64,000 nucleotides of DNA from Altericroceibacterium indicum (GTDB lineage: Bacteria; Pseudomonadota; Alphaproteobacteria; Sphingomonadales; Sphingomonadaceae). Shown piece after piece: positions 43,266 through 51,928 of the stretch. Where the stretch lies: NCBI RefSeq assembly GCF_009828105.1, contig NZ_WTYQ01000001.1, positions 248,001-312,000 of the forward strand. Reading direction: 5' to 3'. The first letter of the stretch is position 1, and each line of letters opens with the position of its first letter. The position numbers were made by a program, and so were the translations under genes. Under the pieces are notes generated by a model. It ran no database searches. It was not told the DNA's origin and worked only from the letters and a program-made list of their open reading frames with translations.

Positions 43266-43745
43266 TTAGCTATCAGGATCGAGAAGTTCCGCAGCGACAT
43301 CGAGCGCCAGTTGCTTATCACCTTCACTGAAACCGAGGAGGCGACGTTCGGGGTAGCGGGTTCGCACAGGCGAACCGCCGCGTAAGTATCCTACCGTTGC
43401 CACTTCGCCAAAGTGGCTGACTGATGCGACATTGCTGACCGTTCCGGTGGCGGGGCGGATTTCCACGCCTTCATCATCAGCACTGATCTTCCAGTTGCGG
43501 GCGCGGCGCAGGCCTCTGAACATCTTGCCGCGATTGCGTTTGAGCAGGCGGGAGCGATATTCTTTGCGAGGTTTGCGCGGTTCCATCGCAGTGCCATCGG
43601 GCTGGATGTTTGCCGAAATGCGTTTGAGGTTGGAGCGGCGCAGGGCCTGACCGAGTTCCACCGCCCCACGGCGGCGCTGGGCTGGTTCCAAGCCATGCAG
43701 GATCTGGCCGAACCATTCTTCGAAGCGGGAAAGGTCATCATCCAC
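43266..43745 (-). CDS. Phage virion morphogenesis (tail completion, P2 gpS-like) protein
   Basis: From a GTG at 43,745 the protein has about 159 residues: FEEWFGQILHGLEPAQRRRG, RRSNLKRISANIQPDGTAME, RKEYRSRLLKRNRGKMF and a C-terminal domain with VASVSHFGEVATVGY and YPERRLLGFSEGD. These match the phage virion morphogenesis family (P2 gpS). The frame stays open upstream, but that part has no family resemblance. It is an isolated survivor of a tail operon; gpV and gpW, which should follow, are absent. Confidence 0.78.
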   Translation of the reverse strand: MDDDLSRFEEWFGQILHGLEPAQRRRGAVELGQALRRSNLKRISANIQPDGTAMEPRKPRKEYRSRLLKRNRGKMFRGLRRARNWKISADDEGVEIRPATGTVSNVASVSHFGEVATVGYLRGGSPVRTRYPERRLLGFSEGDKQLALDVAAELLDPDS

Positions 43746-43851
43746 AGGCTTAGCTTTCCCACGGAGGGCTTCCGACCGCTTAATGGGCTTGCGTCGGCTG
43801 GAAGAGCTAGTCGCGATAAAACTTGAAACCCTCGACACAGGAGATTTACAC

Positions 43852-44061
43852 ATGACCACAGCAACGCAAAATTCCACCGCTAACAAGCGCCCTGACTTCG
43901 CCGTAAAGGTCCGCAAAGGAAGCGGAGAGAAAGCTCGCTTCGAGCAGATCGGAGTTGTCTGGACCCGCGATAACGGCTCGATGTTTTGCCGTCTTGTCGG
44001 CAGTCAGGTTGTAACGGATGGCTTCTACATCTTCCCGATCAACCGCGAGGCGGGGCATTAG
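43852..44061 (+). CDS. Hypothetical small protein (69 residues)
   Basis: ATG 43,852 follows GGAGA with good spacing. The product reads MTTATQNSTANKRPDFAVKV, then RKGSGEKARFEQIGVVWTRD and ends FPINREAGH. Similar short soluble proteins are common on alphaproteobacterial plasmids and integrative elements, but no function is known to me. It has a disordered N-terminus and a compact beta-rich remainder. Confidence 0.6.
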   Translation: MTTATQNSTANKRPDFAVKVRKGSGEKARFEQIGVVWTRDNGSMFCRLVGSQVVTDGFYIFPINREAGH

Positions 44062-44069
44062 CCCCGCCG

Positions 44070-44836
44070 TCATTCGCCGCCAAGAGCATTGCGAGAGCCG
44101 CTTGGGTTTTGTTCTTTCAGCTTGCGCAGGTTTCGAAGTTTCCAGCGCGGCCCGGGCAGGGCATCCAGCCCTGCAAGCGGATAAAGCGACCAGTCAGGTT
44201 CACAGGCATCGAAACTGCGGAGGAGTGAGCGATCATCCGGGGTGAGGCCACGATGGACTGCCCCGATGAGGCGGTCCATCGTGGCCTCGTGATCGTCATA
44301 GGTAAATTCATCGAATGCCATGCCCGCGAATTGCTTTGCGAAGGTTTCGCGTTGATCGAGATGGTTGGGTTTTAAGAGTTCCGATATCGGGCGGTTGTGG
44401 CTGACCAGCGCTGCGATGAAGCCCCAACGAACATCGGCGCTGAAACCTTCCGTATCGAGCAGACCATCATGCGCGCCGGTTGCAGATGACCGCGCAGAAC
44501 CGCGTTTACCTCGATCTTGATTTGTGTGCCTTGCCGTTCACAAAGCAGTTTGACTTCGGGCGCGCTTGCGCTGCCTGACGGGCGGCAGCGTGTGTCAGGA
44601 TATGTCGCTTCGACCTTTGCCCTGATGCGGTCAAGAGCCGCAGCAATTCCTTGCAGATCGTCGGCACGTTCACCGGCATTGAGCCATGTGAGGTCAATAT
44701 CGACCGAAAGGCGCGGCATATCCCGCACGAACAGGTTGATCGCCGTGCCACCCTTAAGAGCAAGCTCTTCTTCCTGCCCGACCAAGGGCAGGACGTCGAG
44801 CAACAGATCGACTTGGGAACGATATGCCTCACGCAT
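44070..44836 (-). pseudogene. AbiEii-type nucleotidyltransferase toxin with internal deletion
   Basis: The first 115 residues match AbiEii (LVGQEEELALKGGTAINLFV, the nucleotidyltransferase GG and DxD region LSVDIDLTWL, IKIEVNAVLRG). Near 44,465 the frame shifts, and the C-terminal part continues in another frame as LLDTEGFSADVRWGFIAALV, SHNRPISELLKPNHLDQRE up to a stop at 44,070. The central LYGGK and DRQHPRDLFD segment conserved in the family is missing, so about 40 codons are deleted. The toxin should be dead. Its start overlaps the antitoxin stop by 8 bases. Confidence 0.8.
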
Positions 44837-45605
44837 CGACGTTCACCAGTTCGGCTGGAAGGAGAAGGCCGTATTTGGCGACATACTTCCCCGAATGGAC
44901 AAGGCTCCGATCACCCTTGCCAAGGTCCATCACGTCAGGATTGAGGTGGCGCTTAACGGGAAGATCGGCCCGTTCCGCCAGATAGAGGAACAGGCGTTTG
45001 ACCTTGACTGAATTGCAGGCTTCAAGAAGTTCCTGCATCAGCTTCGGGCGCAAAGTGACCAGCCCTTCGGTGAGCTGCGCGGCTTCAACAAGATCGACAG
45101 CTTGCGGCGTCAGGTGCAGTGTTTCCAATATCGCCCTTTCAGGGCTGGACGCGCGCAGCTTGAAACCCTCAACTGCTTCAAGGTCAGTCACCCCAAGATC
45201 GGGGGGCAGAAATTTCGTTTGCATATGGCGTATGTCCACCGACCAATCATAGGTCTTGAACCAAGCGGGTAGCGCGACCTTGGGGGGAGAGAACAGAAAT
45301 ACGGTCTGATCTGCAAAGCGGAGATAGTGCGATTTGCCCGTCATCTCCAATGCGGTGCGTGCGGCAACATGCACGTCCAGCTTGAGCTGGGTCTGTATCG
45401 CCCATAGCGCGCCTTGCCACGTCACAGTTTCGACAGGCCGCTTGAATGCGCCGTGTCCGAGCGATTCCAGCCATTGCCGTAGCCCATATTTGTGGGCGTC
45501 CTGTGCCGTTATGCCGAGTTCCTTGAGGCGCACGGTCGTTATGACGGTATGGGGTCGCCACTCGTCCATAAGCTCCTTTAATTTTTTGTCTCTGGATAGC
45601 CTCAT
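44829..45605 (-). CDS. AbiEi-family antitoxin
   Basis: A 258-residue AbiEi protein: an N-terminal winged helix-turn-helix (TVITTVRLKELGITAQDAHK, WLESLGHGAFKRP) and a C-terminal domain with WQGALWAIQTQLKLDVHVAA, RTALEMTGK and GFKLRASSPERAILETLHL. AbiEi represses its operon and counters the AbiEii nucleotidyltransferase in this type IV toxin-antitoxin and phage-abortive system. It looks complete whereas the toxin is broken. ATG 45,605 has no clear ribosome site; ATG 45,569 with AAAGGAG just upstream is an alternative. Confidence 0.85.
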   Translation of the reverse strand: MRLSRDKKLKELMDEWRPHTVITTVRLKELGITAQDAHKYGLRQWLESLGHGAFKRPVETVTWQGALWAIQTQLKLDVHVAARTALEMTGKSHYLRFADQTVFLFSPPKVALPAWFKTYDWSVDIRHMQTKFLPPDLGVTDLEAVEGFKLRASSPERAILETLHLTPQAVDLVEAAQLTEGLVTLRPKLMQELLEACNSVKVKRLFLYLAERADLPVKRHLNPDVMDLGKGDRSLVHSGKYVAKYGLLLPAELVNVDA

Positions 45606-45607
45606 AG

Positions 45608-45703
45608 GATATTATTGGCGTAAATATCAAAGAATGGCAAGGCCAAGAGGCGTCTCAACCTTGAAAAAAAGGCCAAAAATATCCCAAAGAGATAGTTTTG
45701 GGA
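45608..45703. promoter_or_regulatory. Inverted repeats upstream of the AbiEi gene
   Basis: GATATT (45,608-45,613) and AATATC (45,623-45,628) form an inverted repeat adjoining the start codon. A second, TCCCAAA (45,682-45,688) with TTTGGGA (45,697-45,703), lies 75 bases further. AbiEi proteins are known to bind inverted repeats in their promoter. The rest of 45,704-45,950 shows nothing I can assign. Confidence 0.4.
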
Positions 45704-45950
45704 AAAAATTCAAAGAGCGCGCCATGAGTAACAGACATATCTCGCCTAAACAGCAATCCGCTTCGCTTCGTATCGGCTAAGGGCGCGCAGCTTATTTCGC
45801 CGATAGCTTCCTTCGCGCTCGCGCGAAGGGACAACGAAACTCTTGACCATTGGAATAGGCTTCACGCTTGTTCCTTGCAGCGCTCTATCATGTTATCGCA
45901 ACCATAGAAAAAGCGGTGTGAGAATTTGTACCCACGCCAAGGGGGGATGG

Positions 45951-47069
45951 ATGACAGACTATAAAACAAGTCGCCGTGTTGTGATGGCAGGTTTTGGCAC
46001 TGGTTTGACGGCGTTGGCCATGCCTGCGCTAGCCAGTGGCGATGCACAGCCAGCGCGCAAGTTGGGCTATGCGATTGTTGGTTTGGGTTATTATGCCACC
46101 CAACAGATCATGCCCCAATTCGTCGGGTGCGAACATGCTCGGTTGACTGCACTGGTTAGTGGCACGCCAGAAAAGCTAGAGCGTTACGGGGCGCAATATG
46201 GAATCCCGAAAACGCACAGATACAACTATAGCAATTTTGATAGTATTCGGGATAACCCCGATATCGACATTGTTTACGTGGTTTTGCCCAATTCCATGCA
46301 TGCCGAATATACGATCCGGGCGGCACAGGCAGGCAAGCACGTGATGTGTGAAAAGCCAATGGCGGTCAGTGTTGCCGAATGCGAGGCTATGATCTCAGCA
46401 TGCAGCAAGGCCGGCAAGAAGCTGATGATCGGTTACCGCTGTCATTTTGAACCTTATAATCTTCACGCCATCGCACTGGCGAAAAGTGGCGACTTTGGTC
46501 CGACGCGGATCATTACTGCTGAGCATGGCTTCAATGCGAAGCCAGATCAGTGGCGGCTGGAGAGGCCGTTGTCTGGTGGGGGCTCCTTGATGGATATCGG
46601 TATCTATAGCCTCAATGCGACCCGCTACCTGACGGGAGAAGAGCCGGTCGAAGTCATGGCCATGGAATCGACGGATCGCAGTGATCCGCGTTTTACGAGC
46701 GTGGAAGACCGAATTGATTTCATGCTGCGGTTTCCATCCGGAATACTGGCAAACTGCGTGTCATCCTATAGTTCCAATCATAATGCCTATCGCGTCACAG
46801 GCACTAAAGGCTGGGTAGGGATGGAGCCTGCCACGTCTTATAGCGGACAACGAATGTCCGTGAATTTGCAAGGGGAAATCCATCAGGTCACGCTGCCATT
46901 CTCTCCCAAGACGCAGTTCGCAGCACAACTTGATCATTTGCCGCAAGCCATCGCTAGTGGAATTGAGCCGCGCACATCAGGCGCAGAGGGCCTGCGTGAT
47001 ATGCGCATCATCGAGGCGATTTACCGCTCTGCGGCAGAGCGTCGCGCCATAACCCTGACGGCTAAATAA
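45951..47069 (+). CDS. Periplasmic glucose-fructose oxidoreductase-like protein (Gfo/Idh/MocA)
   Basis: A 372-residue protein with a Tat signal (SRRVVMAGFG, then a hydrophobic stretch to ALASG). Mature sequence: GYAIVGLGYYATQQIMPQF (Rossmann), YVVLPNSMHAEYTIRAAQAG, KHVMCEKPMAVSV with the catalytic EKP lysine, LMIGYRCHFEP and GGGSLMDIGIYSLN. It is strikingly like Zymomonas Gfo, which keeps NADP bound and oxidises glucose to gluconolactone while reducing fructose to sorbitol. The gluconolactonase-like gene 5 bases downstream supports that reaction. I chose ATG 45,951, which is preceded by AAGGGGGG. Confidence 0.88.
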   Translation: MTDYKTSRRVVMAGFGTGLTALAMPALASGDAQPARKLGYAIVGLGYYATQQIMPQFVGCEHARLTALVSGTPEKLERYGAQYGIPKTHRYNYSNFDSIRDNPDIDIVYVVLPNSMHAEYTIRAAQAGKHVMCEKPMAVSVAECEAMISACSKAGKKLMIGYRCHFEPYNLHAIALAKSGDFGPTRIITAEHGFNAKPDQWRLERPLSGGGSLMDIGIYSLNATRYLTGEEPVEVMAMESTDRSDPRFTSVEDRIDFMLRFPSGILANCVSSYSSNHNAYRVTGTKGWVGMEPATSYSGQRMSVNLQGEIHQVTLPFSPKTQFAAQLDHLPQAIASGIEPRTSGAEGLRDMRIIEAIYRSAAERRAITLTAK

Positions 47070-47074
47070 GGACC

Positions 47075-48136
47075 ATGAACATGACTATCGATCGCCGCAA
47101 ACTGCTGGCATGTGGCGCACTGATGGGCGGTATGGCAACACTGCCTTCAGGCTTAGCACGCGCTGCCGTAAAATCGGGGGGCGGCACAACTCTTGAGCGT
47201 GTAGGCGGTATTACTCGGTTTGACCCTGAACTGGAAAAGATACTGGATGTAAATGCGCCGGTTGAAGTGCTGGCCACGGGTTATAGTTGGGCGGAAGGCC
47301 CGGCCTGGGTGCCCACCGGGGGATCGGATGGTAAAGGCTATTTGTTGTTCAACGATCCGCCGAACAACATCATGTACATTTATACTCCCCAATCTGGGGT
47401 GGAGACATTTCTTTCGCCATCAGGTTTGGTGGGCCCGGTTCCCAAGACTATTCGGGAAGCTGGTGCCAATGGTATGGCGCTCGATCTGCAAGGGGGGCTG
47501 GTGGTAGCAGACAGCGGCACTCGCGCGATTGCGAGGATCGATCTGACCACTAAGCGTAAAACAATCCTGGCCAGCACGTTTGAAGGACGTCGCTTCAATA
47601 GTCCCAATGACGTGGCCGTTTCTCGTGACGGGATCATCTACTTCACTGACCCGCCATATGGCTTGGTTGAGGCGGAGGCGTCACCACTGCGTGAGCTGGA
47701 TTTTAACGGTCTCTATCGGTTGTCACCCGATGGTGAGGTAAAGCTATTAGGCCAGTATCATCGCCCGAACGGTGTTGGGCTTTCTCCGGATGAGCGCACC
47801 TTATATTTATCACTATCTGATGAAAAGCGTCCGGAAGTCCTGGCCTATTCCTTGGATGCGCAGGGGATGCCTACCGGTCCGGCACGCCTGTTCAACGATA
47901 TGCGTGTCCAATTTGCCGAGGGGAAGCCTGGATTGCCTGATGGGATGGAGGTTGATCCTCGGGGTTATGTGTTCGCCACCGGTCCGGGTGGTGTCCATAT
48001 ATGCGCGCCGGATGGACGGCTTCTGGGAATGATCGCCACAGACAAGGCCGTAGCCAATTGCGCGATCGGAGATCGTGGAAAGACGCTTTATCTCACATCT
48101 GCTTCTATGCTGGCGCGTGTCTCCTTGCGAGGTTGA
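47075..48136 (+). CDS. Periplasmic SMP-30/gluconolactonase-like protein
   Basis: A 353-residue beta-propeller with a Tat signal (DRRKLLACGALMGGMATLPS). Propeller motifs are YSWAEGPAWVPTGG, the ligand segment FNSPNDVAVSRDGIIYFTD and RPNGVGLSPDERTLYLSLSD, with GLPDGMEVDPRGYVFATGPG carrying the usual metal-site Asp. It should hydrolyse aldonolactones such as gluconolactone in the periplasm, completing the step begun by the oxidoreductase upstream. ATG 47,075, or 47,081 in frame. Confidence 0.9.
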   Translation: MNMTIDRRKLLACGALMGGMATLPSGLARAAVKSGGGTTLERVGGITRFDPELEKILDVNAPVEVLATGYSWAEGPAWVPTGGSDGKGYLLFNDPPNNIMYIYTPQSGVETFLSPSGLVGPVPKTIREAGANGMALDLQGGLVVADSGTRAIARIDLTTKRKTILASTFEGRRFNSPNDVAVSRDGIIYFTDPPYGLVEAEASPLRELDFNGLYRLSPDGEVKLLGQYHRPNGVGLSPDERTLYLSLSDEKRPEVLAYSLDAQGMPTGPARLFNDMRVQFAEGKPGLPDGMEVDPRGYVFATGPGGVHICAPDGRLLGMIATDKAVANCAIGDRGKTLYLTSASMLARVSLRG

Positions 48137-48379
48137 TGCGCTATTCCATTCGCACTTGAGCCGCAGCATGGCTGCTATGTTGTCGTTTGCTGAAAAGCAG
48201 ATTTTTGCGATCTGGCCTCCGATGGCGGACAGTCGGAAACCGGCCCAGTGTTAACGCCGGGATAAAATGGGGCCAAGCATCGGTTTAAAAACGGGCCAGT
48301 TGATCAAGCAAACACCTAGGGCCGTAATAAATGCGATTGCCAAACGCCTGCAATCCCACTTTTTGCAACGACAAAACTA

Positions 48380-49075
48380 TTACAGACGATCAATCTCGAT
48401 CGACGGGTAACTTTCAGGGACCGTCGTATAGAGGCCCTTTATACCGGCTAGTTTGGCTTCATCTATCAGCTGCCGAGACCACAGCCATGTGTAACCGCCT
48501 AGATCAATATCGGCAAAGCTATGGATGTCAGGATCAAGGTCGGGATCGATCACTGCGCCATTGCGGTTGGGGTATTTCACCTTTCTCATCCACTGCCCCC
48601 CCCCTAAATCCTCGTCCACGATCTGGATGTCGCAAAGATCAGGATCAATAGCACTGAGGCAGCGGTTCGGCATTACCAGATTGTATTCAACATCGCCGTC
48701 CTTGGCCTTGACAACAATAGGCAGGACCTCGAGCGATCCCGGATCGAGATCTTCAATCAGATCCCGAAGCCTGTTCGAAATTCCACAAGCAGCCGTCCCG
48801 GTCGTATAAAAATCGACCAGCCTGCCTTTCTTGAGCGAAAAAGAGACTTCCGGCGTCGGCAGAACATCAAGCCCTATTCGTTTCTTGCCACGCGCGCCCA
48901 TCCAAGGGTTTTTCGTAAATTCCAGCGTGTTCTTCCAGTAAAATACACCAGGATAATCTCGATTAGAAGCAACAGCGAAGAAACGGTTTTCAACCACATC
49001 CGGCACCTTCGCCTTAAAAATATGCGAACCACCTTCAGGCACCAAAGCCAACAAATCATCAACTGTACGTTTCAT
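48380..49075 (-). CDS. Imm11-family (DUF1629) immunity-like protein
   Basis: A 231-residue protein starting MKRTVDDLLALVPEGGSHIF at ATG 49,075 behind GAGGG. Central IGLDVLPTPEVSFSLKK and the C-terminal GYTWLWSRQLIDEAKLAGIKG resemble the Imm11/DUF1629 family, whose members are usually encoded beside polymorphic toxins. No toxin gene is visible on either side, so it is an orphan immunity gene or serves another role. Confidence 0.65.
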   Translation of the reverse strand: MKRTVDDLLALVPEGGSHIFKAKVPDVVENRFFAVASNRDYPGVFYWKNTLEFTKNPWMGARGKKRIGLDVLPTPEVSFSLKKGRLVDFYTTGTAACGISNRLRDLIEDLDPGSLEVLPIVVKAKDGDVEYNLVMPNRCLSAIDPDLCDIQIVDEDLGGGQWMRKVKYPNRNGAVIDPDLDPDIHSFADIDLGGYTWLWSRQLIDEAKLAGIKGLYTTVPESYPSIEIDRL

Positions 49076-49365
49076 TAGACTTATTTCCCTCGTGGACGCG
49101 ATTTTTCGATGCATCACCCTCAACCTATTGCAAGGTGTTTTCGCTTGAAACGTAATAGTGCAAACTTCGTCGCAACAGTGCTTGCCGACCTCTCATATTG
49201 GAGCGCTAACGGTTAACAGTTGAGTTTTACATCATCTGGAGCCAAAGCCCAGCCAGCCTATGAGACAGGCGAGCGAGCAGGGTAGGCGTGGCACCTCACA
49301 GTGCGCGCTTTTCATGCCGGTTTTGATGCATTCTCGGCCATCGCTGAAAAGGGCGCAGGCCTGTT

Positions 49366-49392
49366 GCGGGGCACCTGAGTTTGGTACCCCGC
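49366..49392. terminator. Hairpin downstream of the siderophore receptor gene
   Basis: GCGGGG (49,366-49,371) pairs with CCCCGC (49,387-49,392) around a 15-base loop, 34 bases beyond the receptor stop. There is no T tract, so its role as an intrinsic terminator is doubtful. The remaining 49,076-49,425 spacer shows no gene. Confidence 0.3.
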
Positions 49393-49425
49393 CAGTGGTT
49401 GATGAGCCCGTGTGAGGCTTCAGGC

Positions 49426-51588
49426 TTAGAATTCGTAGCGCAGGGTGGCGGTTACGCTGCGTGGCTGGCCATAGGCATACTGGCTGTAGAAGCCGATCTG
49501 CGAATAATAGGTCTTGTCGAACAGGTTGGCGACGTTGACCTGCGCTGAGAGGCCATTGTTCATACGATAACGTGCCATGAGATTGACGAGGGCATAGGAC
49601 GGATTGCCGAGCCGTTCGGTCTTGCTGGTCACTGGATTGGTCGCGTCTGTATAGGTGAAACCCTGCCAGCTCACACCGCCGCCGACAGCCAGGCCCTCGA
49701 GCCCGTCCTGAAAAGCGTAAGTCGTGAACAGCCGGGCTAGCCGCTGTGGGCTCAAAGTGTTGATCCGCACGCCATTGGTATCGCGGGCCTTGAAGCCAGT
49801 ATAGCTCGCGCTCACTTCCCAGCCTGGCAGGATGCGGCCGTTCGCCTCGATCTCGAAGCCCTTGCTATGTGCCCCTTCGGCGGCTGTGTAGGCCTGATTT
49901 GTGGTTCCGGGAACCATGTGGTCAGGATCGATCTGGCCCAGATTGTCTTGCTCAATGCGGAACACGGCCAGCGAAGTCGTCAAGGCACCGTCAAAATAGC
50001 TGCTCTTCAGGCCCGCCTCGTAATTGACGCCTGTCACCGGCGGTAGAAAGTCACCGTTCCGGTCCTGATAGTTCTGTGGGTTGAAGATCTTGGTATAGCT
50101 TGCATAGAGCGTTTGCCCCGGAACAATGTCATATAGAACACCGGCGTAGGGAAGGAGGCGGTTGCGGTCGCCATAGTCCTGTGCGGTGCCATAATAATTG
50201 CCTTCGCGAGTCCACGAGGACAGTCGCGCCCCCACGATGACATGGAGTGGATCGGCAAGCGAGAGGCGAGTGGCAGCGTAATAGCCCCACTGCTTGGTTG
50301 TACGGTCGACGACCTGTGAACGCTCACCCCATTGAGGTTCTTCGAATGAGCCATCCCATTCGAAGAAGTTGCCGGTGCTGCCGAGATCAGACGTTCTGGC
50401 AAAGCTGTAATAGTCGAAATTCTGCTTGGCATAGCTAGCACCCAGTGTGAGCTCATGCTCGCGGCCTAGCAGCGCGAAAGTGCCATTGACGCGAAGGCCA
50501 AAATCGATCTGGTCAGATCTGCTCTGATAGCGCGAAGCTAGCGGCGAGAGGCCTTCGCCGGTGTCACGGTCGAGGGTTCCGGACAAGTAGAGTAGCCGCA
50601 GCTTACCCTTATTCTGAGTGTGGTTGGCGTAGCCTTTGATGGTCCAGTTCGAACCGATCTGCTGGGTCAGGTTGAGGAACTGTGTTGCATTCGTCGATTG
50701 CCAGGATGCCCATTTGGCGGCGGTTGTTTTGGAACGGCGCCAGTCAGTGCGCGATCCGTCGGAGAACCACACCGGCAAGCCACCCCACTGGCTGCCATCG
50801 GGATCATTCTTCTGGAATGAGGCGCCCACGGACAGAAGTGTCGTAGGGGACAGGTCGGCATCGACCACGCCGTAGGCGATGCCGGTGCGATCCTGAAGAT
50901 AGTCGACAAAGCTGTCGCCCTTTGCATAGCGGCCCACTACCCGCGCGCGCACTGTGCCATCGGATGTGATGGGCGTGGAAATATCGCCTGTCAGCGACCA
51001 GCGGTCCCAACTGGCGTAGGAGCCAGCAACCGAACCAGTCAGTTCCTGGCTGGTTGCGTGCTTGCGGACAAGGTTGATGGAGGCTGAAGGGTTCCCGGCA
51101 CCGGTCATCAGGCCGGTTGCACCGCGCACGATTTCGACATGGTCATAGATCGCCAGATCGAGCAGAGATTCACCGGCGCTGAAACCGACATCCCATTGTA
51201 CTGGAATGCCATCGACCTGATAGTCGCTGATCGTGAAACCGCGTGAAGAAAAGCCGTTGCGCGAACTGTCATAGGCTTGTGATGAGATGCCAGCCGCATT
51301 GTTGACCACATCGGTTAGCGTATGTAGCCCCTGATCCTTGATCCGTTGTGTAGTGATGACCGTGACGGACTGCGGAGTTTCCTGAATAGTCAGATCGAGA
51401 CCCGTACCCGACGCAAGTGCCTTGTCGCTGGTATAGGCGCCAGTGACAACGATTTGCTTTGCCCCGTCCGCATCGCTGGCTTCATCAGCCTGTGCGGTGT
51501 TTGCACTTAAAACGCAGGCTAGCGCGCAAAGCGAGATGCTTGCATGGCGCGATGCTGCACAGGTATGAGGGCGGGTCGCGAAAATCAT
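49426..51588 (-). CDS. TonB-dependent siderophore receptor (FhuE/FpvA-like)
   Basis: A 720-residue outer-membrane receptor. It has a signal peptide ending near ANTAQA, and a plug domain with TIQETPQSVTVITTQRIKDQ, GFSSRGFTISDYQVDGIPV and DHVEIVRGATGLMTGAGNPS, the hallmarks of ferric-siderophore receptors. The barrel ends PRSVTATLRYEF. There is no STN domain. It imports a hydroxamate or mixed siderophore in TonB-dependent fashion. ATG 51,588 follows AGGAGG. An AT-rich TGCAATAATGCAAATG-like tract (about 51,611-51,640) could hold a Fur site, but the match is weak. Confidence 0.92.
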   Translation of the reverse strand: MIFATRPHTCAASRHASISLCALACVLSANTAQADEASDADGAKQIVVTGAYTSDKALASGTGLDLTIQETPQSVTVITTQRIKDQGLHTLTDVVNNAAGISSQAYDSSRNGFSSRGFTISDYQVDGIPVQWDVGFSAGESLLDLAIYDHVEIVRGATGLMTGAGNPSASINLVRKHATSQELTGSVAGSYASWDRWSLTGDISTPITSDGTVRARVVGRYAKGDSFVDYLQDRTGIAYGVVDADLSPTTLLSVGASFQKNDPDGSQWGGLPVWFSDGSRTDWRRSKTTAAKWASWQSTNATQFLNLTQQIGSNWTIKGYANHTQNKGKLRLLYLSGTLDRDTGEGLSPLASRYQSRSDQIDFGLRVNGTFALLGREHELTLGASYAKQNFDYYSFARTSDLGSTGNFFEWDGSFEEPQWGERSQVVDRTTKQWGYYAATRLSLADPLHVIVGARLSSWTREGNYYGTAQDYGDRNRLLPYAGVLYDIVPGQTLYASYTKIFNPQNYQDRNGDFLPPVTGVNYEAGLKSSYFDGALTTSLAVFRIEQDNLGQIDPDHMVPGTTNQAYTAAEGAHSKGFEIEANGRILPGWEVSASYTGFKARDTNGVRINTLSPQRLARLFTTYAFQDGLEGLAVGGGVSWQGFTYTDATNPVTSKTERLGNPSYALVNLMARYRMNNGLSAQVNVANLFDKTYYSQIGFYSQYAYGQPRSVTATLRYEF

Positions 51589-51928
51589 TGGTGCCTCCTG
51601 AATTCAAAACTGCAATAATGCAAATGCGAGTCAGTTTCATTTTGGCGTCGCACTAGGTTCCATGAGCATTGCCGTCAAGCAGGGAGTTCTCGGCTTGCTG
51701 ACGTTTTGTGGATGTTTCTTCAGAAGGTGTGAAATGCTCTGGTCGAAAGCACAGGTTTAGCTCTGCTTCCAACAGCACTCAGCAGTAGATTGATGAGCAG
51801 CACACGAACGGTCGGGCAGGGGGGCTGTGCCGCCCGCCATTAGGGGATCAAACCGGATGCATGCTTTATCCATGATGGGGAGAGGCTTGCATCCGGTCTG
51901 CGTGATGTATCTTTCGTGGTTCAGGCGA
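51589..51928. other. Intergenic region between two TonB receptor genes
   Basis: This contains the receptor ribosome site (AGGAGG) and its probable promoter, with a weak Fur-box-like AT-rich tract near 51,611-51,640. I see no gene or clear terminator in the remainder. Confidence 0.45.
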
